Positions 1 to 8,377 of a stretch of 54,473 bases of DNA are shown one piece after another. Made by a program: the position numbers and the translations under genes. Numbering within the stretch: position 1 is the first letter of the stretch; every line of letters begins with the position of its first letter. Under the pieces are notes generated by a model that had not been told where the DNA came from, made no database searches, and saw only the letters and a program-made list of their open reading frames with translations. This DNA is from Rhodobacter sp. (lineage in GTDB: Bacteria > Pseudomonadota > Alphaproteobacteria > Rhodobacterales > Rhodobacteraceae): assembly GCA_020250175.1 (NCBI GenBank), contig JADCEN010000053.1, positions 1-54,473 of the forward strand, read 5' to 3'.

Positions 1-1
1 G

Positions 2-151
2 CCGCAGGTGGCAGGCCGGTTCGATGGCCCGACCCTGTTCCTGTCCGGTGCCCTGTCGCATTATGTCCTGCCCGAACACCGGGGCGTGATCCGCGCCCTG
101 TTTCCGGGCGCGCGCTTTGCGAAGATACCGGGCGCGGGCCATCGGTCGTAA
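2..151 (+). CDS. C-terminal end of an alpha/beta hydrolase (cut by window edge)
   Basis: The frame is open from the window edge for 49 codons and stops at TAA. It contains a strand-turn segment (PTLFLSGALSHYV) and the segment LFPGARFAKIPGAGH, the usual ending of alpha/beta hydrolases in which the final His is the catalytic base. Relatives normally carry about 20 more residues after GAGH to form the last helix; here the protein ends two residues after the His (GAGHRS). Family membership is inferred from this tail only. The substrate cannot be named. The short end could be natural or the result of a frameshift. Confidence 0.6.
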   Translation, partial: PQVAGRFDGPTLFLSGALSHYVLPEHRGVIRALFPGARFAKIPGAGHRS

Positions 152-198
152 TCCCGTCCGGCGCGGCCGGGCAGCGCGCCGGTCCTTTCCCTGTTCTG

Positions 199-1434
199 TC
201 ACGCCTCGCTTGGGGCACCGCCTTCGAAGCGGTTGCCCTGGCGATAGTCGCAGGGGGCTTCCTGCATTTCCAGATGCAGGCGGGTGCCGGTATAGGGATG
301 GGCGCGGGCAAGGTCTTCGTCGAAATCGATGCCAAGGCCGGGGGCTTCGGGCGGCAGGATATAGCCGTCTTCCCATCGGATCGTGTGGCGGATCAGCGCC
401 AGGTGAAAGGCACCGCCGGTCTGGATCGTTTCTGCCATCAGCAGGTTGGGGATCGAGGCGGCCAGATGCACATTCGCCGCCCATTCGACCGGTCCCGCAT
501 AGAGATGCGGGGCCAGTTCGGCATTGAAAACCTCGGCCATCGCGGCGATTTTCTTGGCTTCCCAGATACCGCCCGCACGCCCCAGCGCGGGCTGCAGAAT
601 CTTCACACCCCCAAGGCGCAAGAGCGCGCCGAATTCGGCCTTGGTCGTCAGCCGCTCGCCGGTGGCCAGCGGGATGCGGACATGGCGCGCCACTTCGGCG
701 AATTCGTGCAGGTTGTCCGGCGGGATCGGTTCTTCGTACCACAGCGGGCTGTAGGGTTCCAAAGCCTGACCAAGGCGGATTGCCCCGGGGGTGTTGAACT
801 GGCCATGCGTGCCGAACAGCAGGTCCGCCCTGTCGCCCACCGCCTCGCGCAGTCTGGCACAGAAGGCGACCGACCGGGTTATGTCGGTCATCGCGGGCTG
901 ATGCCCGGTGCGGATGGTATAGGGGCCGGCCGGGTCGAATTTCACGGCGGTGAAGCCCTGGCGCAGGCAAAGGGCGGCAGCTTCGGCGGCCATATCCGCG
1001 TTGACCCAGAATTCCGAGGCGTTCTGATCCGGCGCGGGGTACAGATAGGTGTAGGAGCGGATACGCTGGTTGATCTTGCCGCCCAGCAGCGCCCATACCG
1101 GGCGGTTGCGTGCCTTGCCCAGAATGTCCCAGCAGGCGATTTCCAGACCGGAAAAGGCACCGATCACGGTCGGATCAGGCCGCTGGGTAAAGCCCGAGGA
1201 ATAGACCCGCCGGAACATCAGCTCGATCTCTTCCGGCGAGGTGCCCTGCATGTGGCGTTCGAACACATCGCCGATCACCGCGTTCATCGCCTTTGGCCCC
1301 ACGGTCGAGGCATAGCATTCCCCGATCCCGGTGATGCCATCCGTTGTGGTCAGCTTGACAAAGGTCCAATAGCGCCCCCCCCAGCCCGGGGCGGGCGGGG
1401 CGACGGTGAAAATCTGCAAATCTGCAAGGCGCAT
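199..1434 (-). CDS. Enolase-superfamily (mandelate racemase/muconate lactonizing type) sugar-acid dehydratase
   Basis: 411 residues. The N-terminal capping domain (about 1-125) is followed by a TIM barrel. Visible features: the barrel-entry segment AVKFDPAGPY with the Lys, the metal-ligand region FGTHGQF, YEEPIPPDN with the second acidic ligand, ATGERL with the third, and the His in ELAPHLYAGPVEW. These mark the mandelate-racemase subgroup, whose members abstract the alpha-proton of a sugar acid and usually dehydrate it to a 2-keto-3-deoxy acid. The exact acid cannot be told. The first ligand loop reads G-T-H where many relatives have D-x-H, so metal coordination may differ. Start chosen at the ATG with AGGAAGG about 8 nt upstream; an in-frame extension to 1590 lacks such a site and resembles no family member. 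Confidence 0.85.
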   Translation of the reverse strand: MRLADLQIFTVAPPAPGWGGRYWTFVKLTTTDGITGIGECYASTVGPKAMNAVIGDVFERHMQGTSPEEIELMFRRVYSSGFTQRPDPTVIGAFSGLEIACWDILGKARNRPVWALLGGKINQRIRSYTYLYPAPDQNASEFWVNADMAAEAAALCLRQGFTAVKFDPAGPYTIRTGHQPAMTDITRSVAFCARLREAVGDRADLLFGTHGQFNTPGAIRLGQALEPYSPLWYEEPIPPDNLHEFAEVARHVRIPLATGERLTTKAEFGALLRLGGVKILQPALGRAGGIWEAKKIAAMAEVFNAELAPHLYAGPVEWAANVHLAASIPNLLMAETIQTGGAFHLALIRHTIRWEDGYILPPEAPGLGIDFDEDLARAHPYTGTRLHLEMQEAPCDYRQGNRFEGGAPSEA

Positions 1435-2459
1435 CGGGCAACCTTCCTGGTTGGGGGCAAGTCCCTGAAGCACCACAGTATGAAGGGCAAGGGACCTTCG
1501 GTTTGACCAAAGCCTAGACGCCCCGGCCCCGCTCTGGCGCGCGGCCGGACGACACCCGGCGGTCTGCAAGCGACCAGGGCAGGCCCGCACAGGCCACGGG
1601 CCATGTCATCGGCGATCGTGACAGACTGGCGCGATGGTGCGGTCACCGGGGATCAGGACCGCGTGGCGCGGCAAGCCTTGCAGGATGCCGGCGGGAGCCT
1701 GCGGAACCGATTGCGGCTGGACCGGCTGTAGCCCGTGCCGTGACAGCATCCGGCAGGTGGTGACTTGCGGGCAGTCAAGGCGGAACAGTCTGCGCGGCCA
1801 CCGGGCTGACCCTGCAGGTCAGCCGGACATCCGGCAGGACAGGTGCGCCCCGCAACGGCGGCCCGGACGGTGCCGGTGATCGCCCGTGCCCGGTTGTCAG
1901 GCATGCCCTCCTCGGCGGGCGTGGCATCAGCGTCGCTGCCGGGCGGGTCAATCACCCTGGCCAGATTCGGTGAGTTGTTGAAGAAAGACCAGACACCGCG
2001 CCAGCACCAAGCCACCTGCCAGGATGCGCGGCCGGGCAGAAGACGTACCAATTCATCGCCAAATCATGTAGATTCTTATGGTTATGCGGCATCCTGCAAG
2101 GCCTTCCACAGCCGCGCGGCTGGAAACGGTTGAAGGCCGGATGTTCGATTTCTTCATGCGCATTCTTTGCCAGCCCGGCAAGGCCGCCGGGAAAACCCTT
2201 GGCCGGTTCACCGGATACAAAGGGGCTGCGCCCCGGATCAGATCAGGCCGCCTTGCCACCAGCCCCTGACCGATCATCCCCCCGATGACCAGGCAGGCAA
2301 GGATCGCTGCCCTGACGCCGGGATGGGTCATCACCCGTTCGGCACATCCCTCAGGAGCGCCCGTCGCATCGCGCGGCGTCCCATCAGACCGGACGTGGCC
2401 GCGCATGTCCGGACTGATCAGGCGCAGCAACAGCGGCAAGACTGCGTCCCGCAGCACAG
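1435..2459. other. About 1 kb without a convincing gene
   Basis: Several open frames exist on both strands, but all have the Arg/Pro/Gly-rich composition of shadow frames in GC-rich DNA. The only one with some claim is a minus-strand GTG frame at 2053-2457, starting 2 nt after the stop of the dehydratase at 2460. It has a hydrophobic stretch (AAILACLVIGGMIGQGLVA) but no motif I recognise. The stretch may hold a decayed gene. Confidence 0.4.
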
Positions 2460-3437
2460 TTAGCCCCCAAAGCGCGACAGCGCATCGCGAAACAGACCGG
2501 CATCGACATTGCCGCCCGAGGCCACAGCGATCACCGCCGGCCCCGACAGCGCGTCCGCCCGGAACAGGGCGGCGGCAAGGGCGACGGCACCGCCCGGTTC
2601 CAGCACGATGCGCAGGCGCGAAAAGGCAAGCACCATCGTATGAAGCGCCTCGTCATCCGTCACCACAAGGCCCGGTCCGCACAGGCGCTGCAGGATGGGA
2701 AAGGTGATCAATCCGGGTTCCGGCGTGATGATTGCATCGCAGACAGACCCCGTGGGGGCTGCATTGCGCAGGCGGCGGCCTGCGACAAGGCTGCGCGCCG
2801 TATCGTCAAACCCGGCCGGTTCAACGGGGCGCGCCCGCAGACCCGGCGCGCGCGCCGCAACCGCCAGCGCGATGCCTGCCGTCAATCCGCCGCCGCCGCA
2901 ACAGACCAGCCCCTCGGCCCTGTCGATGCCCTCGTCGCGGGCCTGCTGCGCAATCTCCAGCCCGGCGGTGCCCTGCCCCGCAATGACCAGCGGCTCGTCG
3001 AAGGGCCTGATCAGGGTCAGGCCCCGTTCGGCGGCCAGGGCGAAGCCGATGGCATCGCGGTCTTCGGTGGCGCGGTCATAAAGCACCACCTCGGCCCCAA
3101 GGGCGCGGGTGTTCAGGGTTTTGACACGCGGCGCATCCCGGGGCATGACAATGACGGCGGGAATGCCATGCAGCCGCGCGGCCAGCGCCACGCCCTGCGC
3201 ATGATTGCCCGAAGAAACGGCGATCACGCCTTTCGCGCGCTGCGCCGGCGGCAGGGCCGAGACGGCAGACCAGGCACCGCGAAACTTGAAAGATCCGGTA
3301 TGTTGCAGGCATTCCGCCTTCACCAGCACACGCCGCCCGGCAATCTCGTCCAGGAAGGGCGATGACAGCAGCGGCGTGCGCCGGGCATGGCCCTGCAGCC
3401 GTGCTGCCGCCGCATCGATCAGTGCGATATCGGTCAA
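2460..3437 (-). CDS. PLP-dependent threonine/serine dehydratase (fold type II)
   Basis: 325 residues, the size of catabolic or serine-racemase-like threonine dehydratases without the C-terminal ACT regulatory domain of biosynthetic IlvA. The PLP lysine lies in TGSFKFRGA (about residue 50), the substrate loop is SSGNHAQG (about 75), and the phosphate-binding loop is CCGGGGL (about 175). It probably deaminates L-Thr or L-Ser to a 2-oxo acid and ammonia, or racemises Ser; the sequence does not decide. It starts with TTG, overlapping the TGA of the upstream alpha/beta hydrolase in a TTGA, so the two are translationally coupled. Confidence 0.88.
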   Translation of the reverse strand: MTDIALIDAAAARLQGHARRTPLLSSPFLDEIAGRRVLVKAECLQHTGSFKFRGAWSAVSALPPAQRAKGVIAVSSGNHAQGVALAARLHGIPAVIVMPRDAPRVKTLNTRALGAEVVLYDRATEDRDAIGFALAAERGLTLIRPFDEPLVIAGQGTAGLEIAQQARDEGIDRAEGLVCCGGGGLTAGIALAVAARAPGLRARPVEPAGFDDTARSLVAGRRLRNAAPTGSVCDAIITPEPGLITFPILQRLCGPGLVVTDDEALHTMVLAFSRLRIVLEPGGAVALAAALFRADALSGPAVIAVASGGNVDAGLFRDALSRFGG

Positions 3438-4261
3438 GCGCCGGGTCTTTCAAGAAATGCCCGGATCACCTGCAGGCTTTCGGGTTCGTCCAGAAAGGGG
3501 ATATGGGCGCGGTCGGGCACCTCGGCAAAAAGCATGTCGGGGCGGCGGCGGCACATCTCTGCCGCCGTCTCTTGCGACAGAAGGTCGGAATTTGCGCCCC
3601 GGATCAGGCCAAGCGGCAGCCCGGCGCAGGCATCGAACAGGGGCCATGCCTCTGCGGCGGGGCCGGACAGGGCCGCCAGAAAGGCATCGCGCAGCACCGG
3701 ATCATAGGTGATGCGCAGCCCGTCGGGTGCCTCGTGATAGTGCAGCCGCGCTTCGGCAAGCCAGCGGTCGGCGGGCACGGCGAAGAACCCCGGACTGGAC
3801 CGGGAAAGAGACACTGCCAGTTCGGCATGTGTCCGGGCCGCCGGGTTGCGCCCCAGATAGTCGGAAATGCGGGCCAGACCGGACGGCTCGATCTGCGGGC
3901 CAATGTCGTTCAGGCACAGGCCCAGCAGCCGGTCCCTGGCCGTGGCCGCCAGCAGCATGCCGATCAGCCCGCCGCGCGATGTGCCGATGATTGCGGCCCG
4001 CGCAACTTTCAGGTGGTCCAGCAGGGCCAGGGCATCACGCGCCTCGACCGGCACGGTGTAGGTGCCCGCCCCGGTCCAGTCCGATGCCCCGCGCCCCCGG
4101 TAATCCATGCGGATCAGCCGGCAGGGCGGCAGGTGCGGTGCCAGATAATCGAAATCGCCCATCGTTCGCGTCAGGCCGGACAGGCACAGCACGGGCAATC
4201 CCCGGCCTTCGTCGCGGTAAGCAAGACGCGCGCCATCCGGGGCCGGAAAGAAATCTGTCAT
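3434..4261 (-). CDS. Alpha/beta hydrolase
   Basis: 275 residues. The nucleophile elbow is GTSRGG (about residue 98), and the late segment DRAHIPFLDEPE carries the presumed catalytic His. An oxyanion-type loop is present near LCLSGLTRTMGDF. The start is the ATG giving MTDFFPAPDGARL, the usual N-terminus for the family; a longer frame to 4354 adds a non-homologous head. Soluble, no signal peptide. It is cotranscribed and overlaps by 4 nt with the PLP dehydratase, suggesting both work on one amino-acid or ester catabolic route; the substrate is unknown. Confidence 0.85.
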   Translation of the reverse strand: MTDFFPAPDGARLAYRDEGRGLPVLCLSGLTRTMGDFDYLAPHLPPCRLIRMDYRGRGASDWTGAGTYTVPVEARDALALLDHLKVARAAIIGTSRGGLIGMLLAATARDRLLGLCLNDIGPQIEPSGLARISDYLGRNPAARTHAELAVSLSRSSPGFFAVPADRWLAEARLHYHEAPDGLRITYDPVLRDAFLAALSGPAAEAWPLFDACAGLPLGLIRGANSDLLSQETAAEMCRRRPDMLFAEVPDRAHIPFLDEPESLQVIRAFLERPGA

Positions 4262-4414
4262 CTGCCTTGTCCAAACAGGGGCTGCGACGGATACCGTGGC
4301 ACAGGCGGGCGGCGGCGAAAAGAGCCGGGCCAAAGGGAAACGCGCCAACAGCACCGCTTGCCCGTGCGCGCGCCAGCGCCTAAACCCGTCCGGCAGTCGA
4401 AGGGTGGGCGATCA

Positions 4415-6199
4415 ATGGCGCGTGAAACGGATCAGTCGCAAGAGCGGGCCCCGTCAAGGAAGGTCGGCGCGCTTTGGGGGCTGGTGCCATTCCTGCGGCC
4501 CTATCGCGGCCTGCTGACGCTGGCTGCCCTTGCCCTTGTGCTGACGGCATCGGTCAGCCTGATGCTGCCGATTGCGGTCCGCCGGGTGGTGGACGGGTTC
4601 AATGCCGACAATGCATCCCTGCTGGACCAGTATTTCACCGCCGCGCTGGGGATTGCGGCCCTGCTCGCCCTGGGAACGGGGCTGCGCTACTATCTGGTGA
4701 CACGCCTGGGCGAGCGGGTGGTGGCGGATATCCGGCGGGCGCTGTTCGACCGGGTCGTGGGGCTGAGCCCCGCGTTTTACGAGCGGATCATGACGGGCGA
4801 GGTGGTCAGCCGCCTGACCACGGACACCACGCTGATCCTGTCGCTGATCGGGTCGTCGGTTTCGGTGGCGCTGCGCAATGTCCTGATCCTTTTCGGCGGC
4901 CTCCTTCTGATGTTCTTTACCAGCGTGAAGCTGACGGGCCTTGTCCTGCTGGTCGTGCCGGCCATCGTCGTGCCGATCGTGATCCTTGGCCGCCGCCTGC
5001 GCCAGCAAAGCCGCGAAAACCAGGACCTGATCGCGGCATCCTCCGGCAATGCGTCTGAAGCGCTGACATCGGTTCAGGCGGTTCAGGCCTTTACCCATGA
5101 ACCGCAGACGCGGGCGGTTTTCGGCGACATGACCGAAAAATCCTATCTTTCCGCCAAAGAGCGTATCGGGACCCGCGCGGTCATGACGGTGATCGTGATC
5201 TTCCTGACCTTCACCGGCATTGTCTGCGTGCTGTGGATCGGTGCCCGCGATGTGCGCGCGGGCAGCATGAGCCCGGGCGAGTTGATCCAGTTCCTGATCT
5301 ATGCCGTGATGGTCGCCGGATCGGTCGGCGCGCTGTCCGAAATCTGGGGAGAGCTGCAGCGCGCCGCCGGCGCGACCGAGCGCCTGCAAGAGCTGCTGTC
5401 GATCGATGATCCGGTGCGGGACCCGGTTCGCCCGGTCGCCCTGCCGCGACCGGTACGGGGCGAGATTGCCTTTGAAAACGTGGTCTTCCGCTATCCGGCC
5501 CGCCCCGAAACTTCGGCGCTGGACGGCGTTGATCTGAAGGTGGCACCGGGCGAGACGGTGGCCCTTGTCGGGCCCTCGGGTGCCGGCAAGACCACCATCC
5601 TGCAGCTTCTTCTGCGCTTCTACGATCCCCGGCACGGGCGGGTGACCATAGACGGGCTTGACCTGACAGCCATGGCTCGGGCCGATTTCCGGCGGTCCAT
5701 CGCGCTGGTTCCGCAGGATCCGGTGATCTTTGCCGAGTCTGCCCGCGAAAACATCCGCTTTGGCCGCCCGGACGCCACCGACGCCGAAGTGGAGGAGGCC
5801 GCCAGGGCCGCAGCCGCGCACGGGTTTCTGGCAGCCCTGCCGCAGGGCTATGACACCTTTGTCGGTGAACGCGGGGTGATGCTTTCGGGCGGGCAGAAAC
5901 AGCGCATCGCCATCGCCCGCGCAATCCTGCGCGACGCACCCATCCTGCTGCTGGACGAGGCGACAAGCGCGCTGGATGCCGAAAGCGAACGCGCGGTCCA
6001 GGATGCGGTGGAACGGCTGTCGCAGGGCCGGACCACCCTGGTGGTGGCGCACCGCCTGGCCACCGTGAAGAAGGCCGACCGGATCGTGGTTTTCGATCAG
6101 GGGCGGATCGTGGCCACCGGCAAACATGACGCTTTGGTCGCGGAAGGCGGGCTTTACGCCCGCCTGGCCCGGCTGCAGTTCACCGACGGCCAGGTCTGA
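4415..6199 (+). CDS. ABC exporter half-transporter, MsbA/LmrA type (membrane and ATPase domains fused)
   Basis: 594 residues. The N-terminal half (about 20-320) holds the six membrane segments of an ABC type I exporter. The C-terminal half is the nucleotide-binding domain: Walker A GPSGAGKTT (about 386), Q-loop region ALVPQDPVIF, signature LSGGQKQR (about 490), Walker B ILLLDEATSALD (about 508) and H-loop VVAHRLAT (about 543). Works as a homodimer or heterodimer in the inner membrane, exporting lipid or drug-like substrates. Start chosen at ATG 4415, preceded by AAGGGTGGG; the same frame is open for another kilobase upstream, but that part lies opposite the two minus-strand genes and resembles nothing. 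The 153-bp divergent gap should hold promoters for both directions. Confidence 0.92.
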   Translation: MARETDQSQERAPSRKVGALWGLVPFLRPYRGLLTLAALALVLTASVSLMLPIAVRRVVDGFNADNASLLDQYFTAALGIAALLALGTGLRYYLVTRLGERVVADIRRALFDRVVGLSPAFYERIMTGEVVSRLTTDTTLILSLIGSSVSVALRNVLILFGGLLLMFFTSVKLTGLVLLVVPAIVVPIVILGRRLRQQSRENQDLIAASSGNASEALTSVQAVQAFTHEPQTRAVFGDMTEKSYLSAKERIGTRAVMTVIVIFLTFTGIVCVLWIGARDVRAGSMSPGELIQFLIYAVMVAGSVGALSEIWGELQRAAGATERLQELLSIDDPVRDPVRPVALPRPVRGEIAFENVVFRYPARPETSALDGVDLKVAPGETVALVGPSGAGKTTILQLLLRFYDPRHGRVTIDGLDLTAMARADFRRSIALVPQDPVIFAESARENIRFGRPDATDAEVEEAARAAAAHGFLAALPQGYDTFVGERGVMLSGGQKQRIAIARAILRDAPILLLDEATSALDAESERAVQDAVERLSQGRTTLVVAHRLATVKKADRIVVFDQGRIVATGKHDALVAEGGLYARLARLQFTDGQV

Positions 6200-6334
6200 G
6201 CGCGGCCTGATTGCGCGCCCGGCCTGGCGCAGCCCTGCTTGCGGGACAGCGCAAAATTTTCCATGGTCGTGCAAATATCCGCCCGCCGGGCAAACGGCAG
6301 GCACAGGAACGGCAGGCACAGGAAGGAGACGGGC

Positions 6335-8230
6335 ATGGGCATTTTCGCGTCGGTTGCCGACCGCAACGCCATCGAGGCTGAAGCCCCTTGGGAAGACCGG
6401 CAGGTCGCGCGCAGCATCTACGGGTTTCTGGGCCGGGCCGCCGCCGCACACGGCCCAAGGCCCGCCTTGTCATTTCAGCTGCAATCCGGCCCCTCGGACC
6501 GGTCCGAAACGCTGACCTGGGCAGACCTGTTGCGCCAGACCACCCGGGCGGCAAACCTGTTTCGCAGCCTCGGAATCGGGGAAACCGATGTCGTGGCCGT
6601 GATCCTGCCCAATACGGTCGAAACCGCTGTCGTCCTGCTGGGCGCGATGACGGCAGGGATCGTCAATCCGATCAATCCGCTTTTGGAACCGGAACAGATC
6701 AGCGCCATCCTGCGGGAAACCAAGGCAAAGGCGGTGGTGACACTGCGCGCCTTCCCCAAGGCCGACGTGGCCCGGAAGGTGGCCGAGGCGGTGCGCCATG
6801 CCCCCGCCGTCAGGACCGTGCTGGAAGTTGATCTAAACCGGTACCTGTCCCCGCCGAAAAGCTGGATCGTGCCCCTGATCCGCCCGAAGAACCCGGTCAG
6901 TCACGATGCCGCCGTCAGGGATTTCACGGCAGAGCTTGCCCGCCAGCCTGCCGATGCGCTGACCTTTGCCGAATCGCGGCAGGATCGGGTCGCCGCCTTC
7001 TTTCATACCGGCGGCACGACGGGCATGCCCAAGGTGGCGCAGCACCGCATCTCGGGCATGATCTACAACGGCTGGCTGGGCCACAAGCTTTTGTTCCGGG
7101 AAACGGATGTGGTCATCTGTCCGCTGCCGATGTTCCATGTCTTCGCGGTTTACCCTGTGCTGATGTCGATGATCGCCTCGGGCGGTCATGTGGTGTTTCC
7201 CACACCTGCGGGATATCGCGGCGACGGTGTGCTGGACAACTTCTGGCGGCTGGTGGACCGCTGGAAGGTGACCTACATGATCACCGTTCCCACGGCTCTG
7301 TCTGCCTTGATGCAGCGCCCCGTCAACGCCGATGTCAGCACGCTGCGCGGGGCGTTTTCCGGATCAGCCCCCCTGCCGGTCGAACTTTACAACCGGTTCG
7401 AGGCTGCAACCGGCGTGAAGATCATCGAAGGCTATGGTCTGACCGAATGCACCTGCCTTGTGTCGGTCAACCCGCCCGAAGGGATCAAGAAGATCGGGTC
7501 TGTCGGAATTGCCTTTCCCTATACGCATGTCCGGATCCTGCATTCGGATGCCGAGGGCCGCGTCATCCGCGAGTGCGGGGTTGATGAGATTGGTGAAATC
7601 TGCGTGTCCAACCCCGGCGTGTTCGAAGGATCGACCTATACCGAAGAGGACAAGAACCGGAACCTTTTCGCCGAAAGCCTGTATCTGCGCACCGGCGATC
7701 TGGGGCGGCTGGATGCGGACGGCTACCTGTTCATCACCGGGCGGGCGAAGGACCTGATCATCCGGGGCGGCCACAACATTGACCCCGCCGTGATCGAAGA
7801 GGCGCTGATGCGCCATGAAGCCGTGGCCTTTGCGGGGGCCATCGGCCAGCCGGACAGCTTTGCGGGCGAACTGCCCTGCGCCTATGTGGAACTGGTGGCG
7901 GGCGCGTCGGTGACGGCGGCCGACCTGCTGGAATTCACCGATCTGCATGTGCATGAACGGGCAGCCGTGCCAAAGCATGTGGAAATCCTGCCGGAACTGC
8001 CAAAGACGGCTGTGGGCAAGGTGTTCAAGCCTGACCTGCGCCGCCGTGCCATCTCGCGCGTGTTCGACGCCGCCTTGGCCGAGGCCGGGCTGGCCGCGCG
8101 GGTCGCCGAGGTGAGGGAAGACAGGAAACGCGGGCTTGTCGCGCGTCTGGTGCGGACCGGTCCGGTGGACGACGCCGGGGTCGCAAGGCTGATGGGCGAA
8201 TTCGCCGGCCCGTGGGAATGGTCCGACTGA
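6335..8230 (+). CDS. AMP-forming acyl-CoA synthetase
   Basis: 631 residues of the ANL adenylating superfamily. Motifs in order: P-loop-like FFHTGGTTGMPK (about 222), GYGLTE (about 366), TGDLGRLDADGY (about 453), the hinge GRAKDLIIRGG (about 469) and the C-terminal Lys region PKTAVGKVFK (about 555). It activates a carboxylic or fatty acid as acyl-AMP and transfers it to CoA. A strong GGAAGGAG lies 6 nt before the ATG. The C-terminus runs about 60 residues past the catalytic Lys and ends GPWEWSD. Same direction as the ABC exporter 135 bp upstream, so possibly one unit. Chain-length specificity cannot be read. Confidence 0.9.
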   Translation: MGIFASVADRNAIEAEAPWEDRQVARSIYGFLGRAAAAHGPRPALSFQLQSGPSDRSETLTWADLLRQTTRAANLFRSLGIGETDVVAVILPNTVETAVVLLGAMTAGIVNPINPLLEPEQISAILRETKAKAVVTLRAFPKADVARKVAEAVRHAPAVRTVLEVDLNRYLSPPKSWIVPLIRPKNPVSHDAAVRDFTAELARQPADALTFAESRQDRVAAFFHTGGTTGMPKVAQHRISGMIYNGWLGHKLLFRETDVVICPLPMFHVFAVYPVLMSMIASGGHVVFPTPAGYRGDGVLDNFWRLVDRWKVTYMITVPTALSALMQRPVNADVSTLRGAFSGSAPLPVELYNRFEAATGVKIIEGYGLTECTCLVSVNPPEGIKKIGSVGIAFPYTHVRILHSDAEGRVIRECGVDEIGEICVSNPGVFEGSTYTEEDKNRNLFAESLYLRTGDLGRLDADGYLFITGRAKDLIIRGGHNIDPAVIEEALMRHEAVAFAGAIGQPDSFAGELPCAYVELVAGASVTAADLLEFTDLHVHERAAVPKHVEILPELPKTAVGKVFKPDLRRRAISRVFDAALAEAGLAARVAEVREDRKRGLVARLVRTGPVDDAGVARLMGEFAGPWEWSD

Positions 8231-8377
8231 TCGCGCGGGGCCGATCCGTGCGGCAGACCCGTATCGGTTTCGCCCGAACGCCCCTTACCCACAGTGTGGA
8301 AATCAAGGCACAGTTCAAATGCCGTTTGCAGGGTGCGCTTGGCCACGCGCCCTGATGAATGGCAGTCCCTGCCCGCG

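Noticed and set aside
1960-2000. Possible insertion-sequence end (GAGTTGTTGAAGAAAG)
   Set aside because: No partner inverted repeat, target duplication or transposase sequence found nearby.
3362-4414. In-frame extension of the ABC exporter by about 350 codons
   Set aside because: Lies opposite two supported minus-strand genes, has no ABC-exporter similarity, and the ATG at 4415 has its own ribosome site.
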